From: Pseudofabraea citricarpa
Taxonomy: Eukaryota > Ascomycota > Leotiomycetes > Helotiales > Dermateaceae
Direction of reading: 5' to 3'
DNA length: 64,000 nucleotides
Assembly (NCBI GenBank): GCA_029641185.1
Contig: JAPWGK010000002.1
Coordinates: forward strand, 2,170,001-2,234,000
Made by a program: the position numbers and the translations under genes. The notes under the pieces were generated by a model. That model was not told the DNA's origin and did not search any database. It saw only the letters and a program-made list of their open reading frames with translations. Of the stretch, positions 1-11,973 are shown one piece after another (position 1 is the stretch's first letter; each line of letters begins with the position of its first letter).

Positions 1-214
1 GTCAGTCAAGCCCCTCCAGCACAACCCACTTGTGAAGCTCCAGCACAACCCACCTGTGAAGAGGCAACTCGGCCGACTCGGTCAACATTGTTGCCTATCT
101 CCCGCCACACCTTTAAAATCCACGCTATCGAGGTGCCACCCGCCAAGCCATCCAGAGTATCCCGTTGACTCCTTAACCTTAATCTCCACAACTCCGCTTC
201 AACGATCCGAAACA

Positions 215-1195
215 ATGGCTAGCACAAAAACCCTCGTGCTGGGCGCCACGGACTTCATATGAGAGATGAGGACTTTTGTGGCTCCTGCAAGACTGACCAC
301 AGGAAGCAGCGGCACCGGTCTTCATGATTTTCTCCTGCACAAAAATCCATACGAGCCTTCGGCCTTGGTACGCAGAGGAGACCATACCGCTTGATTAAAG
401 GAAGTGGGTGCGGATTCCTAGTTCATTTAGAGCCTTGTAGATATTGAAGTAAATCGGAGAGCTGTGGCAGAAAACCTTGTAATCCTGGCTGCGGCGTCGG
501 CCCGCTATGAAGATTGCGCGCAAGCTTGTATTGAGGGACTTGGGGGAGCGGATGAGGACCAAAGACCACTGGAAGCGACGTGCATTTCTCCCACACCTCC
601 GGAACTTCCATGTTCAATGATTGGCCGGCATCGGGCGGCAGAGTCCATACATCATTCCACTCTCACGCCGTCGATGATATTTTTGATCATGAGTGAAGTC
701 TTTGGGAGCCTCGTAACCCGGTCAGAGAGATCAATCAGCTCAGCTGGCGATAGCCACAGTAAACGTGAGGGCGTAAAAACGTTACATTGAACCGCCACCA
801 CTCATCCTCAGAGCTGGCAGCGGTTTTGTTCTCCAGAAACAATATACGAGCTGACAGCCTCGTGCAGCTGCCCCTCATCCAAAAGCTGCCTCGGGCGGTT
901 GTGCTTGACGCAGGAGAAGGTGTCTGGATTCGAGTCATCACCCTTGATCTCAGCCATTCCTTCTACCTGCTGGTGCGGGCGGTAGGCTCCAGAAGCATTC
1001 CAAGCGGCAGGGAAGTATATTGCTTTGCAGAAACACATCGCAGAGCTAGTCGAGCATCTCCGAGACGAGTAGCAAAGCATTGAATGTACGCGGAGCACCG
1101 GAGTCCGAAGAGGTTGTGATGGATATTTCTGTAGGAAGGAAGCAGCAGATGGACGCGGTAATGGATGAGAAGGAAGCAGAGATGTCCCTTGGCTA
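215..1195 (+). pseudogene. Decayed NAD(P)-binding epimerase/NmrA-like gene
   Basis: An ATG at 215 opens a dinucleotide-fold start (a short stretch reading TLVLGATDF, close to the usual TLVLGATGFIG), but a stop follows within 15 codons. Further pieces of the same family appear downstream in shifted frames: an SALVRRGD-like strand near 350-385, HTSGTSMFND-like sequence near 590-620, an NNI-x-SLVQLPLI-like helix near 838-890 with a GEGVWIRV segment after it, and a GREVYCFAE segment near 1008-1030 that resembles the WGREGYYFAE signature of fungal NAD-dependent epimerases. The pieces lie in the right order for one ~330-residue protein but are separated by stops and frameshifts, so the gene is dead. 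No intact copy is in the window. The family call rests on recognised motifs only. Confidence 0.6.
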
Positions 1196-3719
1196 ACAAG
1201 TAAGTGCCGTCCCATACAACGTAGTTACTTTGCCCGACCCCGACTAAAATCGGGTCTGGGATGGGCTAAAGCATAAACTCGGCAGTGCGAGGACCAGAGG
1301 GGATCGTGCACGCCGTGTCTTGGGCGAGATGCCGGTACACAACCTTGGAGACTGTGTACACGACATAATTAACGTGGTCTCCATGATTGCCATGAGTCAA
1401 TCCAAATAGTCCGTGGGCTGTACGTACATGTCTCGAAAGAGTCGACGAACGATTTACAGTCAAAAATGGTGCGATCAAAACTTTGCTGATGGGTGCTCGC
1501 AAGGTTGATCCTTTCGAGCTCGAGATAAGCCGCATTGTTTGGGTGACTTGGGATGACACGGACAACAGATGTTTCCTCGGGTAAGACATATAACCAACGA
1601 CTATAGCTCGCGTACGCGTTAGCAGTTGACTCGCGCAAGCATACAAGCGTATACGAGTCGTTGAACAATGCAGAACCCCAGCACAGCAACAATGACCAAC
1701 AGCTTGCAAATTCTTAGAGTTCTGAGCGGTGTTTCGGCCCCCAATCAACCAATGCATACCCAAGTGTCGATCATGTGACAGCCCCAATGGTGTGGCCAGC
1801 TCGCCAAGCCCGACTTCAGTCCCTTGTTCTTTTTCTTCCTTTCCCTCGTCCTTGACAACAACCAGCTACTGCAGAGTCTATACTGTGCCAGCCTACTACT
1901 CACTACTGTGCCTCCATCACCATCACCCTGCTGGGATGACGCACAATTTTTCGCATTTACGAGAGAACCCAAGAGTACTCGCCTGGCTCCCCCGACGGCC
2001 TTGCCTTCCCCGAGATAACGGTAGACTTTCGACCGACTCGCCGTGTATGGGTGGTGACCCCATGAAGCTTCAGGTCGCCGAAGTGAGGCCTGTTGAGCCA
2101 TTGAACTCTCGCTCTCTCTTCAAGCTCCGTCCTGGAAAGCCATCCAGCTTGGGCAGGGCCCTGCTTGCCATCGGGCGATACGCTTAAACAGGATCGACTT
2201 CAGGGCTCAACAACACAGGATGGCGGTGCGATACGAACATTGGCAGGCTGGTTGCTCAGGTGCTGCATCTACAAGATTGTGGGGGACAAAAAGCGTCGTC
2301 AGCCTTTGACGATATATTTCGCTTCGCTTGTTTGACCCCCTAGGACCCCCCTACTCCATCCCTACAAGCTCCACCAAAAGTCCAGGCGGGATCCCGAGTG
2401 AGCGTTGGACCCATGCTCGCCCATGCCTGTAGGCACGAGGCTCGAGCCGGTGCCTTTCCCTAGTGGACCCAAGATGGGATGGATGCGGTTTAGTTCCTGC
2501 AACGTTAAGGGTCCTGATAAACCTCGATGTTGCTCGCTTACACAGCGGGAGTCCGGGTTCCTAATCTTGAATCGTGCGCCAAGACGTCTTTAATTCTCCG
2601 ACCTCCAAAGGATTTCGACGAGATAAACTTTGCCTCTGGAAATGGAGTCTTTTTCATTGGATGCTTCTATTGCTTCCCCGAATTGTGCAAAGAGGCCGCC
2701 GAATAAAGTAGTTCATCTCGGCCGAACCCGCCCCCAGGGGGAAAATATGCATTTTGCTCGACAATAAAGAATTGTAGGGATCGGATGAACTTTAACGCAT
2801 CGTGCCCTAATCTCAGCGGCCCATGTAGCCGCAGGATCAGACAACGGTGAAGAATGTCATCGCAGGACGTCCGTCAGGTACCCAGTGGATCGTTTGACCT
2901 CTCGACAATTCCGCTAAGCAGTCGAGGTGGTTCTAGGAGACGGGATCAGGAACAAGTTTATTTTGGGTTCACTGGCGTCTGGCCTTGCCTCTTGTTTTTC
3001 CAGATCGATTCTTGTCCCGCTGAAAGTCTCCGGCGCCTAGAGATTGTCAGGTGAACTTACTCTTCTAAGCTCTAGGCTTGACGCCAAATATGCATATCTT
3101 AGCGTCTGAGCTCTTGATGTCCTCTTTTGGTGCACGTGTGAGTGCATACTACGCTCGGAGGCCTTCCTTGACCGAGGGCCGCGTAAGACATAATTCTCTC
3201 CCCCACGATGGGAGCTGCATGTACTCCTGTCACAATCGCCCAGAGCGAGAGTGGAACTGATGGTGGCTCAACCCCAAAGCTCGATGTATGACCCACGCAA
3301 TAAGCGATGTACTTGGCACGCTATTTGGAGATCATCCCAATAGTTCACGGCTTCACTTTACTGTTTTGACTCTTAACAAAGCGCCTGTATATGCACCATG
3401 CAGGCTATGGGCACTCAAAATTTACCACATCCACTCCGGCAGTGCCACAACGGCAGGAACAACCTCAAAATGTGACCCTCGGATGCCGGAAAGAGACCTT
3501 TTGTGGAAGTATTATGGGTTTGATCATCATAAGATGCACATGGACTTAAGAAATATCTCAACGTCGTGGCGGCAGCAGGGTACGTACTCCTGTATGTTGC
3601 ATGGTGATCCTGCAGCGTTGGCGTCAAATGATTACCAAGGTAGATTATACTCGTACGAATAATACGACGGCGAGCAAGAATTCGCGATGTCCGATCAGGA
3701 CGTGGTCGAGAAGAGGAAT
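1196..3719. other. Gene-poor stretch, possible coding relic on minus strand
   Basis: No intact gene is visible. Between about 1266 and 1692 two overlapping minus-strand frames contain protein-like sequence (for example a segment reading SRWLYVLPEETSVVRVIP) that could be one frameshifted relic, but no family is recognised. An imperfect inverted repeat lies at 1233-1243 and 1250-1260. The rest, up to the laccase promoter, holds only short open frames without recognisable motifs. Confidence 0.3.
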
Positions 3720-3888
3720 GAAGATGTATAAGTACGAGAGTATATCCCACCGAATAACTTCTCTCCTCATCAAGCCATCAGCTTTCATCAGCTCTTCAGC
3801 TTCTTCCTCCTCCTCACCTCTTCTTCTCCCCCTTCTCCATTCGGAGCTCACATTCGTTTTTCCTTTTTAGGAACCACAAACTTCAATC
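3720..3888 (+). promoter_or_regulatory. Laccase core promoter with TATA-like box and CT-rich leader
   Basis: A TATAAG element lies at about 3726-3731, roughly 160 bases before the laccase ATG. It is followed at about 3780-3850 by a long pyrimidine tract made of CTTCTTC and CCTCCTC runs. TATA plus a CT-rich leader is typical of strongly expressed filamentous-fungal genes. The position of the transcript start is inferred. Confidence 0.5.
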
Positions 3889-5751
3889 ATGAAGACCACA
3901 CTCGTTACTTTGGCCGCATTCATTTGCGAGGCCTCTGCAGCATTCATTCCCTCCAGATCAAACCACAACCACATGCACAACTTGCACCCAGTCAGAGACA
4001 TCGCTCCCCGCCAGGCTTGTGAGAACACTGCTACTTCTCGATCATGCTGGGGCAACTACTCCATTGACACCGATTGGTACACTACAATTCCAAACACCGG
4101 TGTGACTAGAGGTAGGTTTGACTTTATTTCCCTAATATATCTTGCTAAAATTATCTTTAGAGTACTGGCTCTCGGTTGAGAACACCACAAGCCTCGCTCC
4201 TGATGGCTACTTGAGATCCACCATGACTTTCAACGGTACCATGCCTGGCCCTGCCATCGTGGCTGATTGGGGTGATAACTTGGTGATCCACGTTACCAAC
4301 AACATGGAGCACAATGGTACTGCCATCCATTGGCACGGTATCCGTCAACTCAACTCCCTCGAGTATGACGGTGTCCCAGGTGTTACTCAATGCCCTATCG
4401 CTCCCGGACAGTCTCTTACCTACCAATTCCAAGCTACTCAATACGGTTCTTCGTGGTATCACTCTCACTTCACTCTCCAATATGCTGATGGACTTCTTGG
4501 TCCTTTGATCATCAACGGCCCCGCAACTGCTGATTACGACGAGGATCTTGGAACTGTCATTCTCCAAGACTGGGGTCACCGATCTGCTTTCCAACTTTGG
4601 GATGTTGCCAAACAAGGTGGACCACCAACCCTTGAGAACGGTTTGATTAACGGCAACAACACCTACGACTGCTCCGCTTCCACCGATCCCAACTGTGTCG
4701 GTGGCGGTATCAAAACCTCCTTCAACTTTGAGGCCGGAAAGAAGTACAGAATGAGAGTCATCAACGTTGCCACCGATGGTCACTTCCAATTCTCTATTGA
4801 TGGACACTCCTTGACCGTCATTGCAAACGATTTTGTCCCACTTGTCCCATACCAGACAGACAGCATCGAAGTCAGCATTGGACAAAGATATGATGTTATT
4901 GTCGAGGCAAACGCTACACCCGGCAACTACTGGCTTCGCTCTGGATGGACTGATGCCTGCTCCAACAACGCAAATGCTGCGAATATCACTGCCATCATCC
5001 GCTACGACGCCTCTTCTACTGCCGACCCAACTTCAACCTCCACTGTCACAGTTAGCGACAGCTGCGGTGATGAGCCCCTCGCCAGCCTTGTTCCATACCT
5101 CGCTTTGAACGTCGATGATGTCGCAGAGACCACCACTCAATCCCTTGGCTTTGTCTTCTCTGACTACTTCCACTGGACTATCAACACTTCCTCCCTCATC
5201 CTCGACTGGGCCAACCCAACCACCCTCATGATCTTCAACAACCAGTCCATCTGGCCTACTGAGTACAACGTTGTGCCCATTGAGGTACGTAATTTTCAAT
5301 CTAACATCAATATTCTTTACTAACCAATTCGCAGAAGAAGGTCTCCGCCGATGAGTTCGCCGTCTATGTCATCTCCGACGACAGCGGTTTCGGACTCTCT
5401 CACCCAATCCATCTTCACGGCCACGACTTCTGGGTTATCGGACAAGACACCGGCATGTTTGACCCCGCCTCAACCACCCTCAACCTCGTCAACCCTCCTC
5501 GTCGTGATGTTGCCACTCTTCCAGGTAACGGCTACCTCGCCATCGCCTTCAAGAAGGACAACCCAGGATCTTGGATCATGCACTGCCACATTGCGTGGCA
5601 CGCATCTCAAGGTCTCGCCATGCAATTCGTCGAGAGCGAGAGCGAGATCAGCGTTGCCATGACCGATGCCAACACCTTCATGGATACCTGCGCTGCCTGG
5701 GAAGAGTATGCCGCCGTCGAGGTCTACCTCCAGGACGACTCTGGAATCTAA
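3889..5751 (+). CDS. Secreted ascomycete laccase (multicopper oxidase)
   Basis: Oxidises phenolic substrates with reduction of O2 to water, outside the cell. Three exons fit: 3889-4111, 4161-5284, 5335-5751, giving 587 residues, the usual size of ascomycete laccases. An N-terminal signal peptide (about residues 1-18) is followed by a short propeptide-like stretch ending near APRQ. All four copper-ligand motifs are present: HWHG (131-134), WYHSH (173-177), HPIHLHGH (472-479) and HCHIAWH (532-538). The residue ten after the type-1 copper Cys is Leu (543), the pattern of higher-potential laccases. The protein ends in DSGI, the C-terminal plug-type tail characteristic of ascomycete (asco-) laccases. 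Many NxT/S sites suggest glycosylation. Roles in pigment, lignin or phenolic detoxification cannot be told apart from sequence. Confidence 0.95.
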
Positions 5752-6683
5752 ACGCACTCACAACTAACCCATACTTTCATTATGATCACGACCGCACTTT
5801 TCATTGTCACTGTCACGCGATCTAGCGAGTCCACTGAGTTTTGTTTTTTCCTTTGTCTGCACCTTGATTTTTTGAGTTGGTTCCGTTGCTGCTGTTCTGT
5901 ATCACGGATAATGAGATGGATGGATGTTAATGCTTATTGCTGCCTGCGTTTGCCTTGCTTTTGATTGTAGCTTCTTTTGCATCCCGCGTACATGGACTTG
6001 GGAGGGATGAATGCCTGCAGGGGAGGAGCGAACACACTGAAAACAGATGACCCATATTTAGTAATTCATAATATCTGTCACCGCGAACCATCTGCCTCCG
6101 CTTTCTCTTTGATCATACTCAGGTGATTCTTAATTTGTATTTTCGGACATCCGCAAAATCTAAGTTCTCCGTATCAAACTCCGTCGTCTTCTTGCTCGCT
6201 TCCATCGCTTAACTGGCTGGCTTGGTATCGGAAACATCTCCGCTCCCGCGATGATCCACACAAACTTTCATGTTTTCTTAACTTGGGTACCTACTTACCT
6301 AAGTAGGCCAGTAATAAGTAAATAAGCATTGCCCCTCGTATACCAAAGTCGCAACCCGAAAATACCGAATTACGAAGTCCTTCTCCGTTCGAGGTCCGAA
6401 TCATGCGAAAGGAAAACAACACGAGTGAAACGCAAAGAGAAAAAAACAACGTCTCGGCAAATGCCTCCCCCGTCATTGGATGCAGAAGCCGACAAGCTAG
6501 CTATGGCAGCCTAATCGTGGCTTTGCTAGCTGGATTAATGCGCCGCTCTCAAGCGAATATATTCTGGATCGCTATCAAGCTTCCCCCGCCAAAGCTTTTC
6601 CTTCTATCGAATCCTAATCTATTCTTACGGCCTCGTATCGTATATCGGGTTTCTTCCCTTGAAAAAACAAAACAAAAAGAAAC
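5752..6683. other. Laccase 3' flank and spacer
   Basis: The first few hundred bases are T-rich and look like a 3' untranslated region. The remainder is the upstream region of the GFA-domain gene. No RNA gene or repeat was recognised. Confidence 0.4.
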
Positions 6684-7680
6684 ATGTCTTCTGTCAAGGA
6701 GTACCATGGCAATTGCCATTGCAAGGCTTTCAGATATACACTGCGATACCCTGAGATCACGAAAGTGTCAGAGTGTACGTGTGGGATCTGTGCAAGGGTA
6801 AGTGGAAGGAATCTAGTCTGCTTGTTGACATCAAATGGTCTCGTGTTACATATTGATAGACAATTGATTAACCGATATGTGGGTTTCATAGAAGGGATAT
6901 TTGTTCCCGGATCAGGGCGTCGAGCGTGAGACGGACATAACGGTACATAGCGATGGAGACAAGCTGAAAGAGTACCGGTTTGGAGATAAGGATATTGGCC
7001 ACTCGGTAAGTCGGATCAAGGACGGAGATATCAAAGCTTGATGCTCATCAGATATGGCCATGTAGTTTTGTACCATTTGTGGATCAGCTGTTTTCCGCTC
7101 ACGACTTGATGGGAAGTTAGATCTGAATGTAGGTATCTTCATCTCTATACTCGCAACATTACCGAAAATCAAAACTTATCTCCTTTTTCTTTTTCAAAAG
7201 CTCCGCATGATCAACAATCTCGACATCAACTCGCTCGAAACCTCTGTCATCGATCCGACTCCTTCTCCTCCAACTAAGCCCAAACCAACCTCTTCGTCCC
7301 CAAATGACAGATTCACATACCAAGGCAGCTGCCACTGCCAGTCTATCACGTACACCGTCTGCACACCTCCGCTCGCGACGCAGGAAATCATGAGCTGCAA
7401 TTGTAGTCTCTGCGCACGCAACCGGGACTTGTGGATCTACCCCTCCAAGGAAGACGTTTCCATCACCCGACCAGAAAACTTGACAGAGTATGCTTTTCTA
7501 AGTGATGACTCTCTGCATAGTTTCTGTAGCGCGTGTGGGGTGTCGGTATGTGTAAATGTGCTGGACGAGGAGGAAGACGTTTGTCCGCTTAATGTGAGGA
7601 CTTTGGAAGGTGTGGATTTGAGGACACTGACTTTTAAGTTTTATGATGGGTGGAAGAATGATCCTGTCTATATTGTCTGA
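6684..7680 (+). CDS. Tandem double GFA/CENP-V domain protein
   Basis: Four exons (6684-6797, 6892-7005, 7066-7128, 7201-7680) give 256 residues. The protein has two successive GFA (glutathione-dependent formaldehyde-activating enzyme/CENP-V) zinc-binding domains. Domain 1 has GNCHCKAF, CTCGICAR and, after the second intron, FCTICGSAVF. Domain 2 has GSCHCQSITY, CNCSLCAR and FCSACGVSV. Each set supplies the CxC, CxxC and CxxC cysteines that bind zinc in this fold. The linker, after about residue 97, is Pro/Ser/Thr-rich. Members are usually single-domain (about 130-150 residues), so the duplication is a distinguishing trait. The biochemical activity of fungal members is mostly unassigned; formaldehyde chemistry is only the family name. 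Start chosen as the first ATG before GNCHC. Confidence 0.88.
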
Positions 7681-7884
7681 TTTGGGTGATTGTTTATTAG
7701 CTAGAAGGTTGTGTTACCTGAACGTTTGTTTAGCGAGGTGATTGGTGAGAGAAGATAGGACTGGTAGGTTTTTTCTTCCTTTTTTGTCCATCAGCAGGCG
7801 GTAAGTATCTTGGGCGTACAAAGTAGAAAGTGGCAGCCAAGTTTATACGCCATTATTAATGTGTTATTCGGGAGAAACCAATTA

Positions 7885-9637
7885 TCAGTCTAAATCATCA
7901 CGATTTAACTCTATCCGTCGCCAAACCTCGAAATACCGATCTCGAGATTCCTTTCCCGTCCAAAACCATTGCTCCAAGCTCGACTCAATCTCTTCCCAGC
8001 TATTATAACTTAAGCGAGTACAAAGCAGACAGAGTTGGTCATCAAACCAATCAGCTACCGTACTCGTCTCTATACAAGCAGCAGCACCCGTAAAGAGAGC
8101 CCATAACATGAATCCCTCCAGGTCTATAGACACAAGTAAACCAGAATCCAAGATAGCTTCTCGCAGATTAACGACATTATTCGGGTTCTCGACTGGCGGG
8201 AATTTTTGATATGTATAATACGCTGCACAGAAATGAATTAGCAGAGTTAGTCGACACACTTCATTCAGAACCCAGCTCTCAGTGCCATCATATGGGCGTC
8301 TGAGAAGACGATGAAGAGTAGCATTTAGTCGCGGTCGAGCACCGAGGTTACTGACGTCGAGGAACTTCGACGTTAACCAGTTACTCTCTAGGACTTTTCC
8401 GATACTCGACGCTGCGATTTGGTCGGTTAGATGCTGGAAAACTTCCATGGTCTCCAGAAGATCTTTTCGTATGCCATGCTCCTGGAGTGGTGCCCACATA
8501 GGTCGGTCTACTGTCATGTTGAAAATCGGGATGGTGTTCTCCGGTAGAGGGAATCGAGGAATTCGATCCAAGACACAGGATACATTTGTGTCAATCCTGT
8601 GATTGTCAGCCGTCTTTTTCTCAGAACGTGCAGGTGTGATAAGTTTCGTTACCAGGCGATGTGGGCTTGCATCTTCAAGCTCAGATTTTGGAACCCTCCC
8701 CGAAGCTTGACGATACGTTCGAGTCCAGACATGTGTAGTTGCCAGACTTTGAGATCGCCAAAGAGATGCTTAATAAAATATTAACAAGCGTTTAAACACT
8801 CTAAAGTCATTACTTACCTCTTGCACTGATAGAGCGAGTATCGATTCAATGCTCTCATCAGCTAGTGCTCGCGAAGGATCACTCAACCTCTCGTTAACTT
8901 CTGCCAATGCCTGTGACTTGAGCTTGACAGATTGCATCGAGTATTCTCGGCCATGTAAACGAGCAATATGCGTAGCGGCTGTACAAAGCATCATGTGAAA
9001 AGCTGCAGGACTCGACTTTCCCAATGAGAACAAGGTTGACCGATGTCTGTTTGGCCAGTCACTCATGTCAAACATATTTGGTGCCAACACCTCGAAAACT
9101 TGAAAACGTTAGTGGAAGATACTCTTTTTTGGAAAGACAAGATTAATATATACGATGAGATATAAGAAATGCTGCATTCTTAGGAGCTTGAAGATCGCTT
9201 GAGATTAGCCAAGAGCCATGTAACCCTCGGGGATTATAGCCAACACCAGTGTGGTGAACAATCTCTTGGGGAATAGGAATTTCTCCAGTTATTATTTCGA
9301 CTTCTGAGTCGCTCGAACTAGGAGTAGATTCTGGGCTGGTTTCTGGTGTCTTCTTTGGAGCAGCAGACTTCTTGGGAAGGGGTTTTCTGGGCGGGACCAC
9401 TGCTCGAAGAACTGGAGAGGAAGCTGCCAATGGCCTATAATTCGGCCTTGGGCTCTTGAGTTGCACACGCTCCTGAGCTAGTGTCTTATGGCGGCGCCGA
9501 AGAACATGACTACGAACTTTATTGGAGTTTTTGGTGTTTGTTCTACCGTCTGGACTGGTGACCTGAACCCATGCAAGCTCTGCCGACGAGGCGGGCTCTT
9601 TTTGGTGCGGGGACGCAGACTCCTGTGTACCACGCAT
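7885..9637 (-). CDS. Fungal-specific transcription-factor-domain protein lacking a visible zinc cluster
   Basis: Four exons on the minus strand (9637-9154, 9098-8818, 8768-8653, 8596-7885) give 530 residues with consistent phases. The first ~100 residues are basic and low-complexity, with VQVTSPDGR followed by a VRSHVLRRRHK-type basic motif; similar basic leaders are seen in fungal proteins often labelled 'tachykinin family', which carry a DUF3468/Fungal_trans_2-type regulatory body. No Zn2Cys6 cluster is present. The rest is helical and typical of the fungal regulatory middle-homology region, including FHMMLCTAATHIARLHG and a KLRGGFQNL helix (RGG is a frequent signature). It is transcribed divergently from the sugar transporter that starts 535 bases away, so local regulation is possible but not shown. 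Confidence 0.75.
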
Positions 9638-10171
9638 AATTAGTCCTTAGAAGCAGTACAGTGCTAGAGGCCCATCAGCCTCCAAGTTCTCGATGCAACA
9701 GCTGAGAAAACAGGATTACCTGTTGCATAAAACCAATACTTGTGAAGTCAAATTCCGGAAAGCACCTGGTCGCTCGCTCTACTGAATCACTCCACTCGCT
9801 TACCACACCGGCGCCAGGGTAAAAGAACAAGTTGACCCCTCTCTACATGCAGTCGCTTTCTCCTCTTCAAATAGCTCCGTGTATAGCAACAATCGTCAGT
9901 GTGTCGTGATACTCTCCTGCCGCCTGGAATGCCCAGAGCTAGATGTTCTGCAATTTCTGCTCGCAGATGTCGCAGCCCCGCAAAGGCCTTGTCGCCAAGG
10001 CCCGATAACTGCACGATGCTGAATAACCTGCATATTTTACCACAGCATTGGTAAAGATCGATGTACAACATACTTGCAAATAAGAATGCATCAAGTCAAC
10101 GTGCGATAACTTAGTTCTATCGAAAGAAACCTTCTGGAGTTTAGCAACTTCGTTCATAAAATTTCGCTAAA
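9638..10171. promoter_or_regulatory. Shared divergent promoter region: regulator and sugar transporter
   Basis: A 534-base spacer separates the starts of the minus-strand regulator and the plus-strand transporter, so both promoters must lie here. No clear TATA box or repeated operator was picked out by eye. Confidence 0.4.
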
Positions 10172-11973
10172 ATGGACAACTCCATCCGCGCTGTCAGCTC
10201 GTATACCTGGAAATGTAGCGTTTTTGCGGCCGTCGGATCCCTGTTGTATGGAATTGATTCTGGAATTATATCAACCACCATCTCTCATCCTTCTTTCATG
10301 ACATATTTTGCTCCGTTTGATGCTCCGATCAAAGGTGCTGTCGTGAGCGTTTTCAATGGTGGTGCATTCTTCGGTGTCATTTTTGCTGGATGGTCAGCAG
10401 ATTCTTGGGGTAAATGACTCAGAAAAATTCAAAAACCACCTAGCTACTTACTGAAATTTGCGTATAGGACGGAAGAGAACAATTCAATTTGCAGCCGTTA
10501 CTGCTCTAATTGCTGGCATCATCCAAACGGCAGCGATAAATATCGGCATGCTGATTGCTGGGCGTGTTATTGGAGGGTTTGCAGTCGGGATTCTGAGTAA
10601 GTCCAATTCCTCCTCAGCTCTCAGTGTCGTTAACAAGAATCACAGATATGACGATCCCGATTTACAACGCAGAGCTTGCACCACCGTCGAAACGCGGTAT
10701 GATCTCAGGATTGCATGGGCAATTCGTTGGATTCGGATTCGCAGCTGCAAATGTAAGCTACAGCTTCTTACCAAACTACTGAGTCTCGAGTATGTCGCTA
10801 AACTTATTCCAGTGGATAGGATTTGGGTCTTCTTATGCATCGGGAGATTTTCAGTGGAGGTTCCCGCTTGCTTTCCGTAAGTGAAATCAGACCAGAACTG
10901 TGAAGGATAATCTAATCCTGGCACAGAATGCCTACCTGCATTTATAGTTGCGATCGGAAGTTTCTGGCTTCCGTTTTCTCCTCGTTGGCTGATTGAGCAT
11001 AAGAGGGATGACGAGGCTTTTATGGTGCTTAAGAGGCTTCATGGCGCTACTCAAAATGATGACAGCGCTGTCGTTTCGGAGTTTGAACAGATTCAGAGTC
11101 AGATCCGGCTAGAGCAAGCAACGGAAGCTGGGTTTAAAGAAATATTTACAAAGCCAAGCTATAGAAAACGGCTGGTACTTGCGATCCTGGTACGTATCTG
11201 ACTTTATGATGCCCAGTATCTGGATGGCTAAAGAGGATATGTAGGTTCAAGTATTCACGCAATTGAGCGGTATCAATGTGATTAATTACTATCAGACCGA
11301 TATGTATAAGGGTTTAGGTATCACGGGTCACACCGTCACGCTTCTCGCAAGCATCTACGGAATGGCTGGTCCTCTGGCCAATATTGTTTGTCTCTATTTT
11401 GTCGATAGCTGGGGTCGCAGAAAGACTCTCTGGGTTACCGGTTTTATGATGGCTATTGATATGTCTCTCGTGATGGCCATGACAGCTGCATTCAGCACGA
11501 CCGAGAACCAAATCGGGAGAGGATTTGCAATTGCATTCATTTTCTCCTTCACTATCATGTACGCTTTCCCTATTTCTTCTTCTTCTTTCGCAATGCTGCT
11601 GTTCTGGTTTATCATCCAGGCTGACCTCGATAGTTTCTCCCTCGGTTATAATTCCGTACACTACATTTACGTGCCGGAAATCATGTCGATGGCTATTCGC
11701 GCGCGCGGATCATCTATATCCGTATGCTTCAACGTGTTGATCAACGTCCTGTTCAACCAGATCTCCCCCATCTGCTTTGATGCGGTAGGGTGGAAATATT
11801 ACTCTCTGTTTGTTAGTACAAATATTTTAGGGGCCATTGTTGTATTTCTCACGTTTCCCGAGACCAAAGGCAAATCGCTAGAGGAAATTGGTGCTATCTT
11901 TGGAGATGATCTCTCACCTGAGATAGCTTCGGTTCCAGCAGAAAAGGTGGACAGCAAAATGGAGGAGAAGTGA
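10172..11973 (+). CDS. MFS sugar transporter (hexose-transporter family)
   Basis: A plasma-membrane proton-coupled or facilitative sugar carrier of the Sugar_tr family. Seven exons fit: 10172-10409, 10468-10596, 10646-10752, 10813-10876, 10927-11189, 11245-11558, 11634-11973, giving 484 residues. Family signatures are visible: GxxxYGIDSGIIS in helix 1, DSWGRKRT in the helix 2-3 loop, GRVIGGFAVGIL, PSKRGMISGLHGQFVGFG, the FSPRWLIE form of the PESPRWL motif, QLSGINVINYY, DSWGRRKT and PETKGKSLEEI near the C-terminus. The N-terminal tail is very short. The sixth intron (11559-11633) is 75 bases and open in frame; it is called an intron because removing it restores the FSLGYNSVHYIYVPEI helix seen in homologues. 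Substrate is not predictable. Confidence 0.88.

Noticed and set aside
1233..1260. Imperfect inverted repeat CCCGACCCCGA / TCGGGTCTGGG
   Set aside because: Three mismatches in eleven pairs, no second copy or target-site duplication seen, so not called as a transposon end or terminator.
4157..4885. 242-residue minus-strand frame inside the laccase gene
   Set aside because: It is a mirror of the laccase coding strand with no motif; the plus-strand gene has all copper motifs.
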